The notes: generated by a model not told the origin, from the letters alone. 44,857 nt of DNA from Chloroflexota bacterium (GCA_016190895.1 JACPPR010000037.1:1-44857), one strand, 5' to 3'. Shown: positions 15,463 to 23,828, counted from the first letter of the stretch. Program-made: numbers and translations.

Positions 15463-15560
15463 CCCCCCCTACTCCCCCTTTTTCAAAGGGGGATACCTAG
15501 AACAGAAGGGCATCCGACACAGGCATCTCCCTTTGTAAAAGGGAGAATGAGAGGGATTTT
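15463..15560. repeat. Paired-hairpin repeat between purL and purQ
   Basis: Hairpin B (CCCCCTTT..AAAGGGGGATACC) and hairpin A (GGCATCTCCCTTT..AAAGGGAGA) lie in reverse A-B order, ending GAGAGGGATTT. The element lies inside an operon: purL ends 8 bases before it and purQ begins 18 bases after it. Confidence 0.8.
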
Positions 15561-15578
15561 GAGGAGATGATGGTCTAA

Positions 15579-16349
15579 GTGAGCAAGGTAAGGACACTTA
15601 TACTGCGGGCGCCAGGGGCAAATTGTGACGGGGAGGCCGCCTTTGCTTTTGAACAAGCCGGCGCTGAAGCCTCGCTGGTTCACGTTAACCGGCTGATTCG
15701 CCACGAAAAGCGCCTGGCCGACTACCAGATAATGGTCATCCCGGGCGGCTTCACTTACGGCGATGATATTGCCGCCGGCAAGGTGCTTGCCAACGAGCTA
15801 AGGCTCAAGCTCGGCGAGGATATCGCCCGATTTGTCGAAGCCGGTAAGCTGATTCTGGGCATCTGCAACGGTTTCCAGGTATTCGTGAGGGCCGGTTTTC
15901 TGCCCGAGCTTTCCCTGAGCGGCTCGCAGTTATTGACGCTCACCGGTAACGATTCGGGCAAATTCGAGTGCCGCTGGGTATATCTGAGAGCGAATGAGAA
16001 AAGCCCGTGCATTTTCACAAAGGGAATCGAGCGGATGTACCTGCCGGTGGCTCACGGCGAAGGCAAATTGGTGCCTCTCGATGGAGCTTTATCTGAAGCG
16101 AATACCGCTCTCTATTATACTGATGCAAAAGGTGATATCAACGCCGGCTATCCGCACAATCCTAACGGCTCGGTCTGCAACGTCGCCGGCGTCTGTGATA
16201 GCTCAGGCCGGATTTTCGGCTTGATGCCCCACCCCGAACGCCACATCCGGAGCACCCAGCACCCGCGGTGGACTGCGCTAAGCGCTAAAGACCCTGGAGA
16301 CGGCTTCAAAATTTTCCAGAACGCCGTCGACTGGGCGAAAAGCCTGTAA
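15579..16349 (+). CDS. purQ: FGAM synthase glutaminase subunit PurQ
   Basis: The 256-residue class I glutamine amidotransferase opens with TLILRAPGANCDGEAAFAFE, has VIPGGFTYGDDIAAGKVLA, the nucleophile elbow GICNGFQV (Cys near residue 95) and MPHPERH, which supplies the catalytic His/Glu. It releases ammonia from glutamine and passes it to PurL. The GTG start directly follows an in-frame TAA. GAGGAG lies 12 bases upstream, and a three-codon frame ATG-ATG-GTC-TAA ends exactly at the GTG, which could couple initiation. A 46-bp palindromic terminator follows. Confidence 0.94.
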   Translation: MSKVRTLILRAPGANCDGEAAFAFEQAGAEASLVHVNRLIRHEKRLADYQIMVIPGGFTYGDDIAAGKVLANELRLKLGEDIARFVEAGKLILGICNGFQVFVRAGFLPELSLSGSQLLTLTGNDSGKFECRWVYLRANEKSPCIFTKGIERMYLPVAHGEGKLVPLDGALSEANTALYYTDAKGDINAGYPHNPNGSVCNVAGVCDSSGRIFGLMPHPERHIRSTQHPRWTALSAKDPGDGFKIFQNAVDWAKSL

Positions 16350-16413
16350 GAATGATAGCCTTATTGCAAATTTCTCAATAACAAAACGGTCATCAGTCGC
16401 CGCTCCGGGCCAG

Positions 16414-16459
16414 AAAAGGTAGGGGGCGAGGTTTTATAAAACCTCGCCCCCTACCTTTT
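16414..16459. terminator. 46-bp perfect palindrome, bidirectional terminator
   Basis: The two 23-base arms (AAAAGGTAGGGGGCGAGGTT plus TTA) are perfectly complementary, with A-runs before and T-runs after the GC stem on both strands. It lies between the convergent purQ and lipoprotein genes and should stop transcription from both sides. Confidence 0.9.
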
Positions 16460-16504
16460 GGTCGACACCGATATTTCTTTCTTTTAGTGGTTGTGAGTCT
16501 TCGA

Positions 16505-17476
16505 TTAGTCCGTCAGGCCGATGCGTGCCAGGGCTTGTTTGCGGGCTTCTTCGATTACCTGAAGTTGAGCGTCCGCGTCTTCGGGGCTTAACCACCCGAG
16601 CATCTTCTGATACTCGATAAACTCTTCTAGTCCCCCCAACGCCGCCACCTGAGCGACCACCTCATCGTAGACCGTCTGGCTACTGGCTGCAGCAACCTTC
16701 AAAGTAGCCTTCGCCGGAGTGGTCGGGGCGAACGCAGAGCCTTCCAGTGTAGCGATACGTGCCAGGATATTTTGCCGGGCATCATCGGTTGCCTGAAGTT
16801 CGAACATCTGGTCGGGGCTTGCCGGTCCTGCTCGAAGCAGAACTTCCCACCGTTCATCTAGCGTCTTCAGTAGGGCGACCAGTTCATGATGGGTCATCGG
16901 GGCAGCGGTGACCGCTGACACAGCCGGAGTGTTCTCTGTAGAGATACGGACTAATACCCTCCCCGTAGGTGTGACTCTTGAGCCTGGAGGGGCTATTTCG
17001 CCAGGGGCCAAGAGGTCATATATGCCGGAAGGCAGGATAGGATTTTCTCGTGAGTAGACCGGGTTGCCGTCTATATCCCACTCCACTGGTTCTGCTGCGG
17101 TTGCCCGCTGGATTTGAAAGGCCGATTGAACAGGAGCCGACTGCTCTACTACCGGCATCGGCTGGTAAAGACTGCCATCCAGGTTGACCATGCTGCCATC
17201 GAACGAGTTCAGGATAACCTGCTGGCCGTCAGGCCCGGTGACGATGGTTTCAATATTGGCTGAAACATATTCAGGTATTTCTACAGCCATCCACTGCTGG
17301 GTGCCTTCGTCAAAAACAAAATCCTGGTTCTTGTTGCTTCCTGTGAAGACATTGGTAGCCTCAGCGGCCGCAGCGGCGGCAGCGGGAGCATTCGTCACCG
17401 GCTGGCCGCAGCCGGCGACTAGAGTAGAGATTCCAACGATTCCAAAAACTACCGATGATACGATTGACTTTTTCAC
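16505..17476 (-). CDS. Predicted lipoprotein of unknown function
   Basis: The 323-residue protein has a signal peptide with a lipobox (start MKKSIVSSVVFGIVGISTLV, then AGC), so Cys23 is the likely lipidated residue after cleavage by signal peptidase II. A poly-Ala linker follows. The outer part has no domain I recognise: a Gln/Val-rich beta-like region to about residue 180, then a helical region with two segments that resemble each other (SPDQMFELQATDDARQNILA and SPEDADAQLQVIEEARKQAL), both followed by ARI. The start is GTG with AAGGAG 6 bases upstream. It should sit on the outer face of the cytoplasmic membrane. Confidence 0.85.
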   Translation of the reverse strand: MKKSIVSSVVFGIVGISTLVAGCGQPVTNAPAAAAAAAEATNVFTGSNKNQDFVFDEGTQQWMAVEIPEYVSANIETIVTGPDGQQVILNSFDGSMVNLDGSLYQPMPVVEQSAPVQSAFQIQRATAAEPVEWDIDGNPVYSRENPILPSGIYDLLAPGEIAPPGSRVTPTGRVLVRISTENTPAVSAVTAAPMTHHELVALLKTLDERWEVLLRAGPASPDQMFELQATDDARQNILARIATLEGSAFAPTTPAKATLKVAAASSQTVYDEVVAQVAALGGLEEFIEYQKMLGWLSPEDADAQLQVIEEARKQALARIGLTD

Positions 17477-17749
17477 TTTATTCTCCTTTTTATTTTTCCT
17501 TTTATTTTATTTTTATTGTCTTTCCTGAGTGCGGTTCAGTTCGGTTGCCCTGCGCATCTTTTCATACTTGTCTCTTCACATTATTTCTACCCTCCTCACC
17601 TTTCTCTGAAAGTTATCCGTTCTTGCTGACAATGCCATACTATCAACGGGGTGGAATGACTGTAATCACGCCGGGGCGTGATTCAGAGGATGATTCGGAG
17701 GGTGATTCTTGAGGATGATGGAAGGAGGATGGAAGGTTTAAGCCTTTTC

Positions 17750-17829
17750 TTCTCCCTTTGTAAAGGGAGATTGAGAGGGATTTTAGCCCTGAAATCCCCC
17801 CTAGTCCCCTTTTTTCAAAGGGGGATACC
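17750..17829. repeat. Paired-hairpin repeat, B-A order on the minus strand
   Basis: TCTCCCTTTGTAAAGGGAGA and GAGAGGGATTTT are followed by AAATCCCCCC and a CCCCTTTTTTCAAAGGGG hairpin ending GATACC. It is one of eight copies in the window. Confidence 0.8.
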
Positions 17830-17858
17830 GACCAATAACCTTTCCTGGAAAACAAAGA

Positions 17859-17885
17859 GGGCGTCCCGATTTCATCGGGACGCCC
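17859..17885 (-). terminator. Rho-independent terminator of the LuxR-type gene
   Basis: GGGCGTCCCGAT and ATCGGGACGCCC form a 12-bp stem with a three-base loop. On the minus strand it is followed by TCTTTGTTTT. It lies 25 bases after the regulator's stop codon. The core GTCCCGAT/ATCGGGAC is the same as in other hairpins of the window. Confidence 0.85.
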
Positions 17886-17910
17886 CTCATCTCAGGCCAG
17901 GGAATTCAGG

Positions 17911-18654
17911 CTAAATCAGCTTCAGTTCTTTCGCCCGTGTGACCGCCTGCAGGCGGTCTTTGGCATTCAGCTTATCGAAGAGGTGGGAGACGTGGGTCTT
18001 GGCTGTGTTCAGGCTAATGGTCAGCTTCTGGGCGATTTGCTGGTTGGAAAGCCCCTCCGCCACCAAGCACAAGACTTCCAGCTCCCGCTGACTTAGAAAC
18101 TCGGAGGATGATGTGGGAGTAGGCGTCTCTTTCACTTTGGCAGCTCTCCGCCGCAGGTCTTCCGTTTCGATGATATCGAGCAGTTTGGCAGTGTATTCTG
18201 GTGTAATCCCCTGGGACAAAGCCTTGTGCAGCAGCGGCGCCAGCAGCCTGCCTTCGTCAACGAAGGTGCGGATAAAGCCTTCGGGTTCGCCCTTAACAAG
18301 TGCATCAGCCAAAAAAGTTACCGCTTCGTCAGGCGTCTCTGCGGCCAGGGCTTGGTAGACGCGTATTTTTATAATGAGACCCATTGCGTCAGCTTGGTCT
18401 GCCATGGCATACAAACGTTGCAACCATTCCCGGGCAGCTTCCTTCTTGCCCTGGGCAATCAACAGCCGTATGGGAACACATTGAGGCGCGAAACCCAGCA
18501 GGGCGGCCGGATATTCCGAGAGCTGCTTGCCCCATTCCAAAGCCGATGGCAAATCATCCTTCAGGATGGCAAACATCACCCGGTTGGCCGCATGCGCCGC
18601 TTTGCTACCGCGCGATATTGTAGGATGAAGGGCTGCCTCGTCCTCCTTCTTCAT
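17911..18654 (-). CDS. C-terminal part of a MalT-like LuxR regulator (TPR end and HTH domain)
   Basis: The 247-residue frame holds the end of a helical TPR-like region and a LuxR DNA-binding domain at about 183-247 (LSQRELEVLCLVAEGLSNQQ, then TISLNTAKTHVSHLFDKLNA). It is in the same reading frame as the gene piece at 18829-20544; the 174 bases between are open except for the single TGA at 18829-18831. The frame ahead of this ATG still encodes normal MalT-type TPR sequence (TLSIVLYERNDLEAAALSSQ), so it was one protein of about 877 residues. The ATG at 18654 has GGAGG 5 bases upstream, so this part could be made as a separate DNA-binding protein. Confidence 0.85.
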   Translation of the reverse strand: MKKEDEAALHPTISRGSKAAHAANRVMFAILKDDLPSALEWGKQLSEYPAALLGFAPQCVPIRLLIAQGKKEAAREWLQRLYAMADQADAMGLIIKIRVYQALAAETPDEAVTFLADALVKGEPEGFIRTFVDEGRLLAPLLHKALSQGITPEYTAKLLDIIETEDLRRRAAKVKETPTPTSSSEFLSQRELEVLCLVAEGLSNQQIAQKLTISLNTAKTHVSHLFDKLNAKDRLQAVTRAKELKLI

Positions 18655-18828
18655 CGCTTCCTCCGCGCCGGAGACATCGCCCTGAGCCAGGCGTTTCTGC
18701 GCCAGGCAGGAATAAGCGCCTATCCGGGCCTCGGCCTGTCCGCCCAGTTCGCTCAGTTCAACGCCTAATTGGCTGCTGAGGGCTGCCGCTTCAAGGTCAT
18801 TCCGTTCGTACAGAACGATGGAGAGGGT

Positions 18829-20544
18829 TCACCGGGGCGGCGCGGCTGCCGGTGAGTTTCCGGCCAGGTCTACTGCCTGCCGGCTCGCTTCCAACGCTTG
18901 ACGCAACCTGCCTCTTAGCCACAATATCCAACCTAAGGCGCCGGCGGCGCCGGCCCATATCCAGTAATCGGCAGCCTGCCGCGCCATCTCGAAGGCGTCA
19001 GTCTGCAAACGCCAGGCCTCATCAAGATGAGCCCGGCCCGTTGCAATTCCACCCAGAAAGAAGCTGGCTCTGGCGCGATAAGAGAGTTTATCCGGCGGCA
19101 ACAGGGACAGCGCTTTTTGGCACAACTCTGCCCATCGCGGAACGTCACCCCGCCGCCTGGCGAGTATGGCTTGGAACAATGCCACTTCGCCCTGCAAACC
19201 GGCATCAGCCTGAGCCGCCTTTTCAAGATAGCTTAAGGCGGCGTCTCCGGCTTCGGTCTTGCCGAGGGTAATCAGAACGTTAGCGTACTGGCTGTAGAGC
19301 CGCGGGTGGCTGCGCAGAGTCTCTTCGGGTATTACCTGGAGCCAGCCGAACAGGGTATTCCATTCCCCCCGGTTGGCTCGGACTTCGCTCTGGGCATAGA
19401 TGAGCCTCATCGCCCTCTCCCAATCCTTCGCCGCCAGCGCGTGGCGCACCGCGTCATCTGTGAAGTTATTGTCCTCGTACCACTGGCTGGCCTTTTCGTG
19501 CAGTTCTGTCACGGCTGCGGCCCCGTGCCTGGTTTCTAGTTGGTGGCGCAGCAACTCGGCAAAGAGATGGTGATAGCGATACCACTGCCGCGACCCGTCC
19601 AGCGGAATAAGGAATAGGTTAGCCCTCTCCAGCTTTTCAAGCATTGCCTGGCTGCCGCTATGCCCGGTGAGAGAATCACATAGGGGAGCGGTTAGCTTTT
19701 CAAGCACCGAAGTCTTCAGGAAGAAGCCCTGCACTTCGTCAGATAGCCCTTTCAGCACCTCTTCCACCAGGTAGTCCATAACGTAGCGCTGGCTGCCAGT
19801 GAAGCTGGCGATAAACCCGGGGATATCCTTCTGTTTGCTCAGGGAGAGCGCAGCCATCGTCAGCCCTACCGCCCAGCCATCCGTGCGGTCATTCAGGGCG
19901 CTGACATCCTCAGCTGATAGCTCCAGGTTTTGCATTTCCTTGAATAGTCCGGCCGTTTCCGGCACGGTGAAGCGCAAATCGTCGGCGCCTATCTCCAGCA
20001 TTGTTCCCCGGCCCCGGAAGTGCGTCAGAGGTAACGCCGGGTCGGTCCGCGTGGCGATGACCAGGTGCATTTTGGGCGGTAGGTGTTCCAGCAAAAAGGC
20101 GATGCCGGCCTGAATGGGTTCGGTCTTAATCAAATGGTAGTCATCCAGGACAACGGCAAAATTATCCGCAGCCCCGGTGAGGTCGTTGATTAAGGCTGTC
20201 AACATTGCTTCGGTGGGGTAGGGCTGGGGAGAATGCAGTAAAGTCAGAGCGTTCTCACCGGCAGACGGCTGAAGCGTTCTTATGGCGGCGATGAAATAGT
20301 CCCAGAAGCGGACGGGGTCGTTATCCCCTTCGTCAAGGGATACCCAGGCGGTGGGGCACCGTTCCTGACATTGCCGGCTCCAATCGCTCACAAGAGTCGT
20401 CTTCCCGGAGCCGGCCGGGGCGGAAACGAGGACCAGATTGCAGTTGATGGCATGCTTCAGGCGTTCCAGAAGGCGGGGGCGTGCTACCATCCCCGGCCGG
20501 GCCGGAGGCACGAATAACTTGGTTGCCAGTAATGACGTTTCCAT
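18829..20544 (-). CDS. N-terminal part of a MalT-like LuxR regulator (STAND ATPase)
   Basis: The 571-residue frame begins METSLLATKLFVPPARPGMV and has a Walker A motif SAPAGSGKTT near residue 45, a Walker B-like VVLDDYH, and the winged-helix and TPR-like segments of MalT-type STAND regulators. In this family ATP and an inducer drive assembly and expose a C-terminal LuxR domain. Here the frame stops at TGA 18829 after AAAPPR, although the same frame continues with TPR and HTH sequence to 17911. A Trp codon TGG changed to TGA would explain it. The start has AGGAGGG 5 bases upstream. It is divergent from the AmrS gene. As it stands the protein lacks its DNA-binding domain. Confidence 0.88.
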   Translation of the reverse strand: METSLLATKLFVPPARPGMVARPRLLERLKHAINCNLVLVSAPAGSGKTTLVSDWSRQCQERCPTAWVSLDEGDNDPVRFWDYFIAAIRTLQPSAGENALTLLHSPQPYPTEAMLTALINDLTGAADNFAVVLDDYHLIKTEPIQAGIAFLLEHLPPKMHLVIATRTDPALPLTHFRGRGTMLEIGADDLRFTVPETAGLFKEMQNLELSAEDVSALNDRTDGWAVGLTMAALSLSKQKDIPGFIASFTGSQRYVMDYLVEEVLKGLSDEVQGFFLKTSVLEKLTAPLCDSLTGHSGSQAMLEKLERANLFLIPLDGSRQWYRYHHLFAELLRHQLETRHGAAAVTELHEKASQWYEDNNFTDDAVRHALAAKDWERAMRLIYAQSEVRANRGEWNTLFGWLQVIPEETLRSHPRLYSQYANVLITLGKTEAGDAALSYLEKAAQADAGLQGEVALFQAILARRRGDVPRWAELCQKALSLLPPDKLSYRARASFFLGGIATGRAHLDEAWRLQTDAFEMARQAADYWIWAGAAGALGWILWLRGRLRQALEASRQAVDLAGNSPAAAPPR

Positions 20545-20604
20545 CTTGCCCTCCTATCGCCAGAAGATGAAGGAGGATGACTGTGTGCGCTATTATAACA
20601 CAAT

Positions 20605-20740
20605 TTAACGAAGCTCAAATGTCAAAGCCCAAGAAGTAGTGAGTTCTAAGTTCTCACAACTCAAAACCCATTACCCATAACTTTATAATCTGGATTTTGT
20701 AATTTGGATTTGTCTAGTACTTAGTATTTTGCTCCTTCGT
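20605..20740. repeat. AT-rich word repeat in the regulator/AmrS gap
   Basis: The words AAGCTCAAATGTCAAAG, CCCATTACCCATAAC, ATCTGGATTTTGTAATTTGG and CTAGTACTTAGTATTTTG occur in sequence. The same vocabulary appears at 1238, 24412, 25214 and 36661. It fills most of the gap between divergent genes. A TATAAT box for the minus strand lies next to it at 20592-20597. Confidence 0.55.
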
Positions 20741-20767
20741 CCTCTCAAGCCGTCCTACGTTATGTGT

Positions 20768-20773
20768 TATAAT
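20768..20773 (+). promoter_or_regulatory. Putative -10 box of the AmrS gene
   Basis: TATAAT ends 8 bases before the ATG at 20782. No good -35 box and no ribosome site is seen, so the transcript would be leaderless or nearly so. Confidence 0.45.
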
Positions 20774-20781
20774 TGACTTTA

Positions 20782-21816
20782 ATGGAAACGGGCAAAAAAG
20801 AGGCTCTACTCTACGAGAAGCTGCCGAATTCTAGAGTCCAGTGCCACACCTGCCAGTGGCATTGCAGAATAGGGCTGGACAAGTACGGCGTCTGCGGTAT
20901 GTACCAGAACCAGGCAGGCATTCTTTACCAGGTGAACTATGCCGTGGTCTCTTCGGTGGCAGTCGACCCTATCGAAAAGAAACCCCTGTTCCATTTCTAC
21001 CCGGGCACCCAGGTCTTCTCTATGGGCACGCTGGGTTGCAATTTTCACTGCAAGCACTGCCAGAACTGGGAAATTTCTATGGCGAATGGTCAGGACATCG
21101 GGGTGGGCTGCCAGCATATGCAGCCCCGCGCCGCTATCGAGGCAGCCAAGCGCTACCGGTGCCAGGGCATTGCCTGGACGTACAATGAGCCGGCCGTCTG
21201 GTTCGATTACACTCTAGACTGCGCCAAGCTGGCTAAAGAAAATAATCTCTACACAGTCTATGTCACCAACGGCTACTCCAGCGAGGCCGCCCTGGATACA
21301 ATCGGACCGTACCTGGATGCCTGGCGCGTGGATATCAAGGGCTTTTCGGACGCGACATATCGAGATTTAGCCAAAGTGCCCCACTGGCGGCGAATCCTTG
21401 AGATTGCCAGCCGGGCTAAACATAAGTGGCAGATGCATGTCGAGGTCATTACCAATATCATTCCCACAATTAACGATGATGACGAGCAACTCGGGGGCAT
21501 TGCCCACTGGATACACGATGAGCTTGGCGAACTGACGCCGTGGCACGTCACCCGGTTCTATCCGACATACCATTTGACCCATGTGCCGCCCACCCCCGTG
21601 GCCACCCTGGAGCGAGCCTGCGAAATCGGAAAGAAGGCCGGTCTCAAATTCGTTTATACCGGCAACGTGCCCGGAAATGAAAACGAGAGCACCACCTGCT
21701 ATTCCTGTGGTAAGCTTATTGTCGAGCGGTTCGGCTACCAGACGAAGGTAGTCGGCCTGGATGGCACCAAATGCCGCTTCTGCGGCGCCGAGCTTAATTT
21801 CAGGACGGGGAAATAA
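20782..21816 (+). CDS. amrS: AmmeMemoRadiSam system radical SAM enzyme
   Basis: The 344-residue protein has the radical SAM motif CNFHCKHC with Cys86, Cys90 and Cys93, preceded by a Cys-rich N-terminal segment (CHTCQWHC at 21-28, YGVCGMYQ) and followed by IAWTYNEPAVWFDY, the signature of the AmrS family related to PflA activators. The C-terminus has two CxxC pairs (CYSCG, CRFCG) that can bind zinc. The partner MEMO and AMMECR1 domains are encoded directly downstream. The natural substrate is not established. ATG 20782 is chosen over TTG 20773, which overlaps the -10 box; there is no ribosome site, so a leaderless start is likely. Confidence 0.93.
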   Translation: METGKKEALLYEKLPNSRVQCHTCQWHCRIGLDKYGVCGMYQNQAGILYQVNYAVVSSVAVDPIEKKPLFHFYPGTQVFSMGTLGCNFHCKHCQNWEISMANGQDIGVGCQHMQPRAAIEAAKRYRCQGIAWTYNEPAVWFDYTLDCAKLAKENNLYTVYVTNGYSSEAALDTIGPYLDAWRVDIKGFSDATYRDLAKVPHWRRILEIASRAKHKWQMHVEVITNIIPTINDDDEQLGGIAHWIHDELGELTPWHVTRFYPTYHLTHVPPTPVATLERACEIGKKAGLKFVYTGNVPGNENESTTCYSCGKLIVERFGYQTKVVGLDGTKCRFCGAELNFRTGK

Positions 21817-21821
21817 AAGAA

Positions 21822-21922
21822 AAATCCCCCTTAATCCCCCTTTTTCAAAGGGGGATACCTAGAGCAAGGGTGGTAGATTGGTAGGCATCTCCCTTTAGGA
21901 AAGGGAGATTGAGAGGGATTTT
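21822..21922. repeat. Paired-hairpin repeat between AmrS and MEMO-AMMECR1 genes
   Basis: AAATCCCCCTTAATCCCCC, TTTTTCAAAGGGGGATACC, then GGCATCTCCCTTT..AAAGGGAGATT and GAGAGGGATTT. It starts 6 bases after the AmrS stop and ends 20 bases before the next start, a layout very like the copy between purL and purQ. Confidence 0.85.
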
Positions 21923-21941
21923 GAATGGGAGAGGTCTAAGA

Positions 21942-23249
21942 ATGATTAGAGAGCCAGCCGTAGCCGGTCAGTTCTATCCTGAGTCCCAGTATCAGCTCAG
22001 GTCATTGATTAGGGGAATGGTCGACACCGGTGTGGCTAAAGAGGATGTCATCGGTCTCATTTCCCCTCATGCCGGCTATATCTATTCGGGTCCGGTCACC
22101 GGAGCCGCCATTTCCCGGGTCAAATTCAAGGACACCTTTATCGTTATCGGGCCCAATCACACCGGAGCCGGCAAACCCCTCAGCATTATGACCGAGGGAG
22201 TCTGGAAAACCCCCCTTGGTGAGATAGAGGTTGACCCGGAACTGGGCAAAAAGATTCTTTCGGTCTCCAAGCACCTCCAGGAGGATTTTCTGGCACACCA
22301 GTATGAACACTCCATCGAAGTCCAGTTGCCTTTCCTGCAATACTTCAGGTCGGACGTCAAGATTGTCCCCATTATCCTCAGCCACGCCAGCGCGAACGTC
22401 TATAAAGAGATTGGCAAAGAGCTTGCCAGGGCGATTAAAGAATCGGGCAAAGAGGCGGTAATCCTGGCTTCGAGCGATATGACCCACTATGAGCCGCAGG
22501 ATTCGGCCCAGGAGAAGGACTCTAAAGCGATCGAGGCAATCCTGGCTCTCGATGAAGACGAGCTTTTGAGGCGAGTCAGGGGTCTCGATATTACTATGTG
22601 CGGTTATGCGCCGGCGGTCTGCCTTATCTCGGCGGCCAGGGAGCTGGGCGCGGGTGGGGCAAAACTGGTGAAATATATGACCAGCGGCGACATGACGGGC
22701 GATTATCGCAGCGTCGTCGGTTATGCCGGAATTGTTATTTCGGCAATGTCGCCCCTGGCAAAGTTAGCCAGGGAGACCGTCGAGACCTATGTCAGAGAAG
22801 GTAAACTTGTAAAGCCGGCCGGGCTTGCCCCGGAAATGAAGGAGCGGGCGGGTGTCTTTGTTTCTATTCACAAGCACGGCGACCTGCGCGGGTGTATCGG
22901 CACCTTTGAGCCGGTGACAAGCAGTGTCGCCGAAGAGATTGTCAGGAATGCCATCAGCTCGGCTATGGATGACCCCCGCTTCCACCCCATTGCCCCCGAT
23001 GAGCTTAAAGACCTCGATTACAGCGTGGATGTCCTGACCAAGCCTGAGCCTGTCAAGGGTGAGGAGCAGCTCGACCCGAAGAAATATGGCGTTATCGTAG
23101 CTTCGGGATGGCGGCGGGGCTTGCTACTGCCCGACCTCGAGGGAGTGGACACCGTCCAGCACCAGATTGATATCTGCCGCCAGAAAGCCGGCATCGCCCC
23201 CCACGAACCCATCCAGCTCTACCGGTTTGAGGTGAAGAGGTACAAATAA
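21942..23249 (+). CDS. MEMO-AMMECR1 fusion protein (AmmeMemoRadiSam proteins B and A)
   Basis: Residues 1-265 of 435 form a MEMO domain (start [13 protein letters not shown]) with His43 in SPHAGY, His73 in PNHTG and Cys220 in TMCGY, the positions of the metal ligands known in human MEMO1. Residues from about 270 form an AMMECR1 domain with the hallmark [11 protein letters not shown]. In many prokaryotes these are separate genes next to the radical SAM enzyme; here they are fused and follow amrS. The three-part system is conserved, but its reaction is unknown. ATG 21942 has GAGAGG 7 bases upstream. The protein is cytoplasmic. Confidence 0.94.
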   Translation: MIREPAVAGQFYPESQYQLRSLIRGMVDTGVAKEDVIGLISPHAGYIYSGPVTGAAISRVKFKDTFIVIGPNHTGAGKPLSIMTEGVWKTPLGEIEVDPELGKKILSVSKHLQEDFLAHQYEHSIEVQLPFLQYFRSDVKIVPIILSHASANVYKEIGKELARAIKESGKEAVILASSDMTHYEPQDSAQEKDSKAIEAILALDEDELLRRVRGLDITMCGYAPAVCLISAARELGAGGAKLVKYMTSGDMTGDYRSVVGYAGIVISAMSPLAKLARETVETYVREGKLVKPAGLAPEMKERAGVFVSIHKHGDLRGCIGTFEPVTSSVAEEIVRNAISSAMDDPRFHPIAPDELKDLDYSVDVLTKPEPVKGEEQLDPKKYGVIVASGWRRGLLLPDLEGVDTVQHQIDICRQKAGIAPHEPIQLYRFEVKRYK

Positions 23250-23253
23250 TACA

Positions 23254-23282
23254 TTGACATAGTGGCATATATATGCTTCAAT
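23254..23282 (+). promoter_or_regulatory. Promoter with palindromic operator of the RHH-RelE unit
   Basis: TTGACA (23254-23259) and TTCAAT (23277-23282) are 17 bases apart. The spacer contains a perfect 12-bp palindrome GCATATATATGC (23265-23276), a fitting site for a dimeric ribbon-helix-helix repressor. Confidence 0.65.
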
Positions 23283-23315
23283 AGAACGGAACTGATTGGA
23301 GGAGTGGAAGACGAC

Positions 23316-23549
23316 ATGAAAAGAACAATGATTTATCTTCCTGACCGGACTCATCAAGGCCTGAGAAAAATTGCCTTCGAACACAACCTTTCTATCGCAG
23401 AGCTAGTTCGCCGCGCTGTCGAAAAAGCTTATGGTGAGGATATCGAAGATATCCTCGATATGGAAGAAGAGCTTGCCAACTACCTGGCTAATCCAGAATC
23501 GGGCACCAAGTGGAGCGACCTGCGTCCGCGGAAACAAGTGAATGTATGA
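23316..23549 (+). CDS. Ribbon-helix-helix antitoxin
   Basis: The 77-residue protein begins MKRTMIYLPDRTHQGLRKIA and continues with AFEHNLSIAELVRRAVEKAY, a ribbon-helix-helix DNA-binding fold: one beta strand with alternating residues, then two helices. An acidic C-terminal part (EDIEDILDMEEELANYL) would wrap the toxin. It should neutralise the RelE-like toxin encoded next and repress the promoter at 23254. ATG 23316 is chosen as the start of the RHH strand, with GGAGGAG 11 bases upstream. Its stop overlaps the toxin start by 8 bases. Confidence 0.88.
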   Translation: MKRTMIYLPDRTHQGLRKIAFEHNLSIAELVRRAVEKAYGEDIEDILDMEEELANYLANPESGTKWSDLRPRKQVNV

Positions 23550-23811
23550 AATCACATTCACATCCCGTGCCACTCGCGAGTTCGGTAAACTTTCTTCAGA
23601 GAACAAAGAACGTTTGTCAGACGCCATCGACCACCTTGCCGAAAATCCCAGGCCAACCGGCGTGAAGAAACTGGGCGGAGTAAGACATCGAATTCGCGTG
23701 GGTAGCTGGCGTATTGTTTACGCCATTTCTGACAAGGAAAAACGTGTCTTAGTCGGCAAAATCACTAGGCGTTCTGAAGACACGTATAAAGACTTAGACG
23801 AACTCTTCTAA
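23542..23811 (+). CDS. RelE/ParE-family toxin
   Basis: The 89-residue protein reads MYEITFTSRATREFGKLSSE, has LAENPRPTGVKKLGG, HRIRVGSWRIVYAISDKEKR and ends with VLVGKITRRSEDTYKDL. The central GxxRIRVGxWRIVY block is the RelE signature, so it is a likely ribosome-dependent mRNA endonuclease. It overlaps the antitoxin gene upstream by 8 bases, giving tight coupling. A nitroreductase gene follows after 17 bases and may be co-transcribed. The toxin appears complete. Confidence 0.9.
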   Translation: MYEITFTSRATREFGKLSSENKERLSDAIDHLAENPRPTGVKKLGGVRHRIRVGSWRIVYAISDKEKRVLVGKITRRSEDTYKDLDELF

Positions 23812-23828
23812 TTCTGAAGGAGGCCCGC

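Larger units (their letters stand above)
17477..17910. other. 434-base gap between lipoprotein and regulator: palindrome, repeat, no gene
   Basis: Besides the repeat at 17750-17829 and the terminator at 17859-17885, the gap holds a palindrome AATCACGCC-GG-GGCGTGATT at 17664-17683, 188 bases upstream of the lipoprotein start, which could be an operator. Next to it are four short GATGATTC/GGTGATTC-like words. I see no coding frame with natural composition. Confidence 0.45.

Noticed and set aside
18829-18831. TGA read as a sense codon by a changed genetic code
   Set aside because: Intact genes here, such as mutS and yqeY, end in TGA, so it is a normal stop codon.
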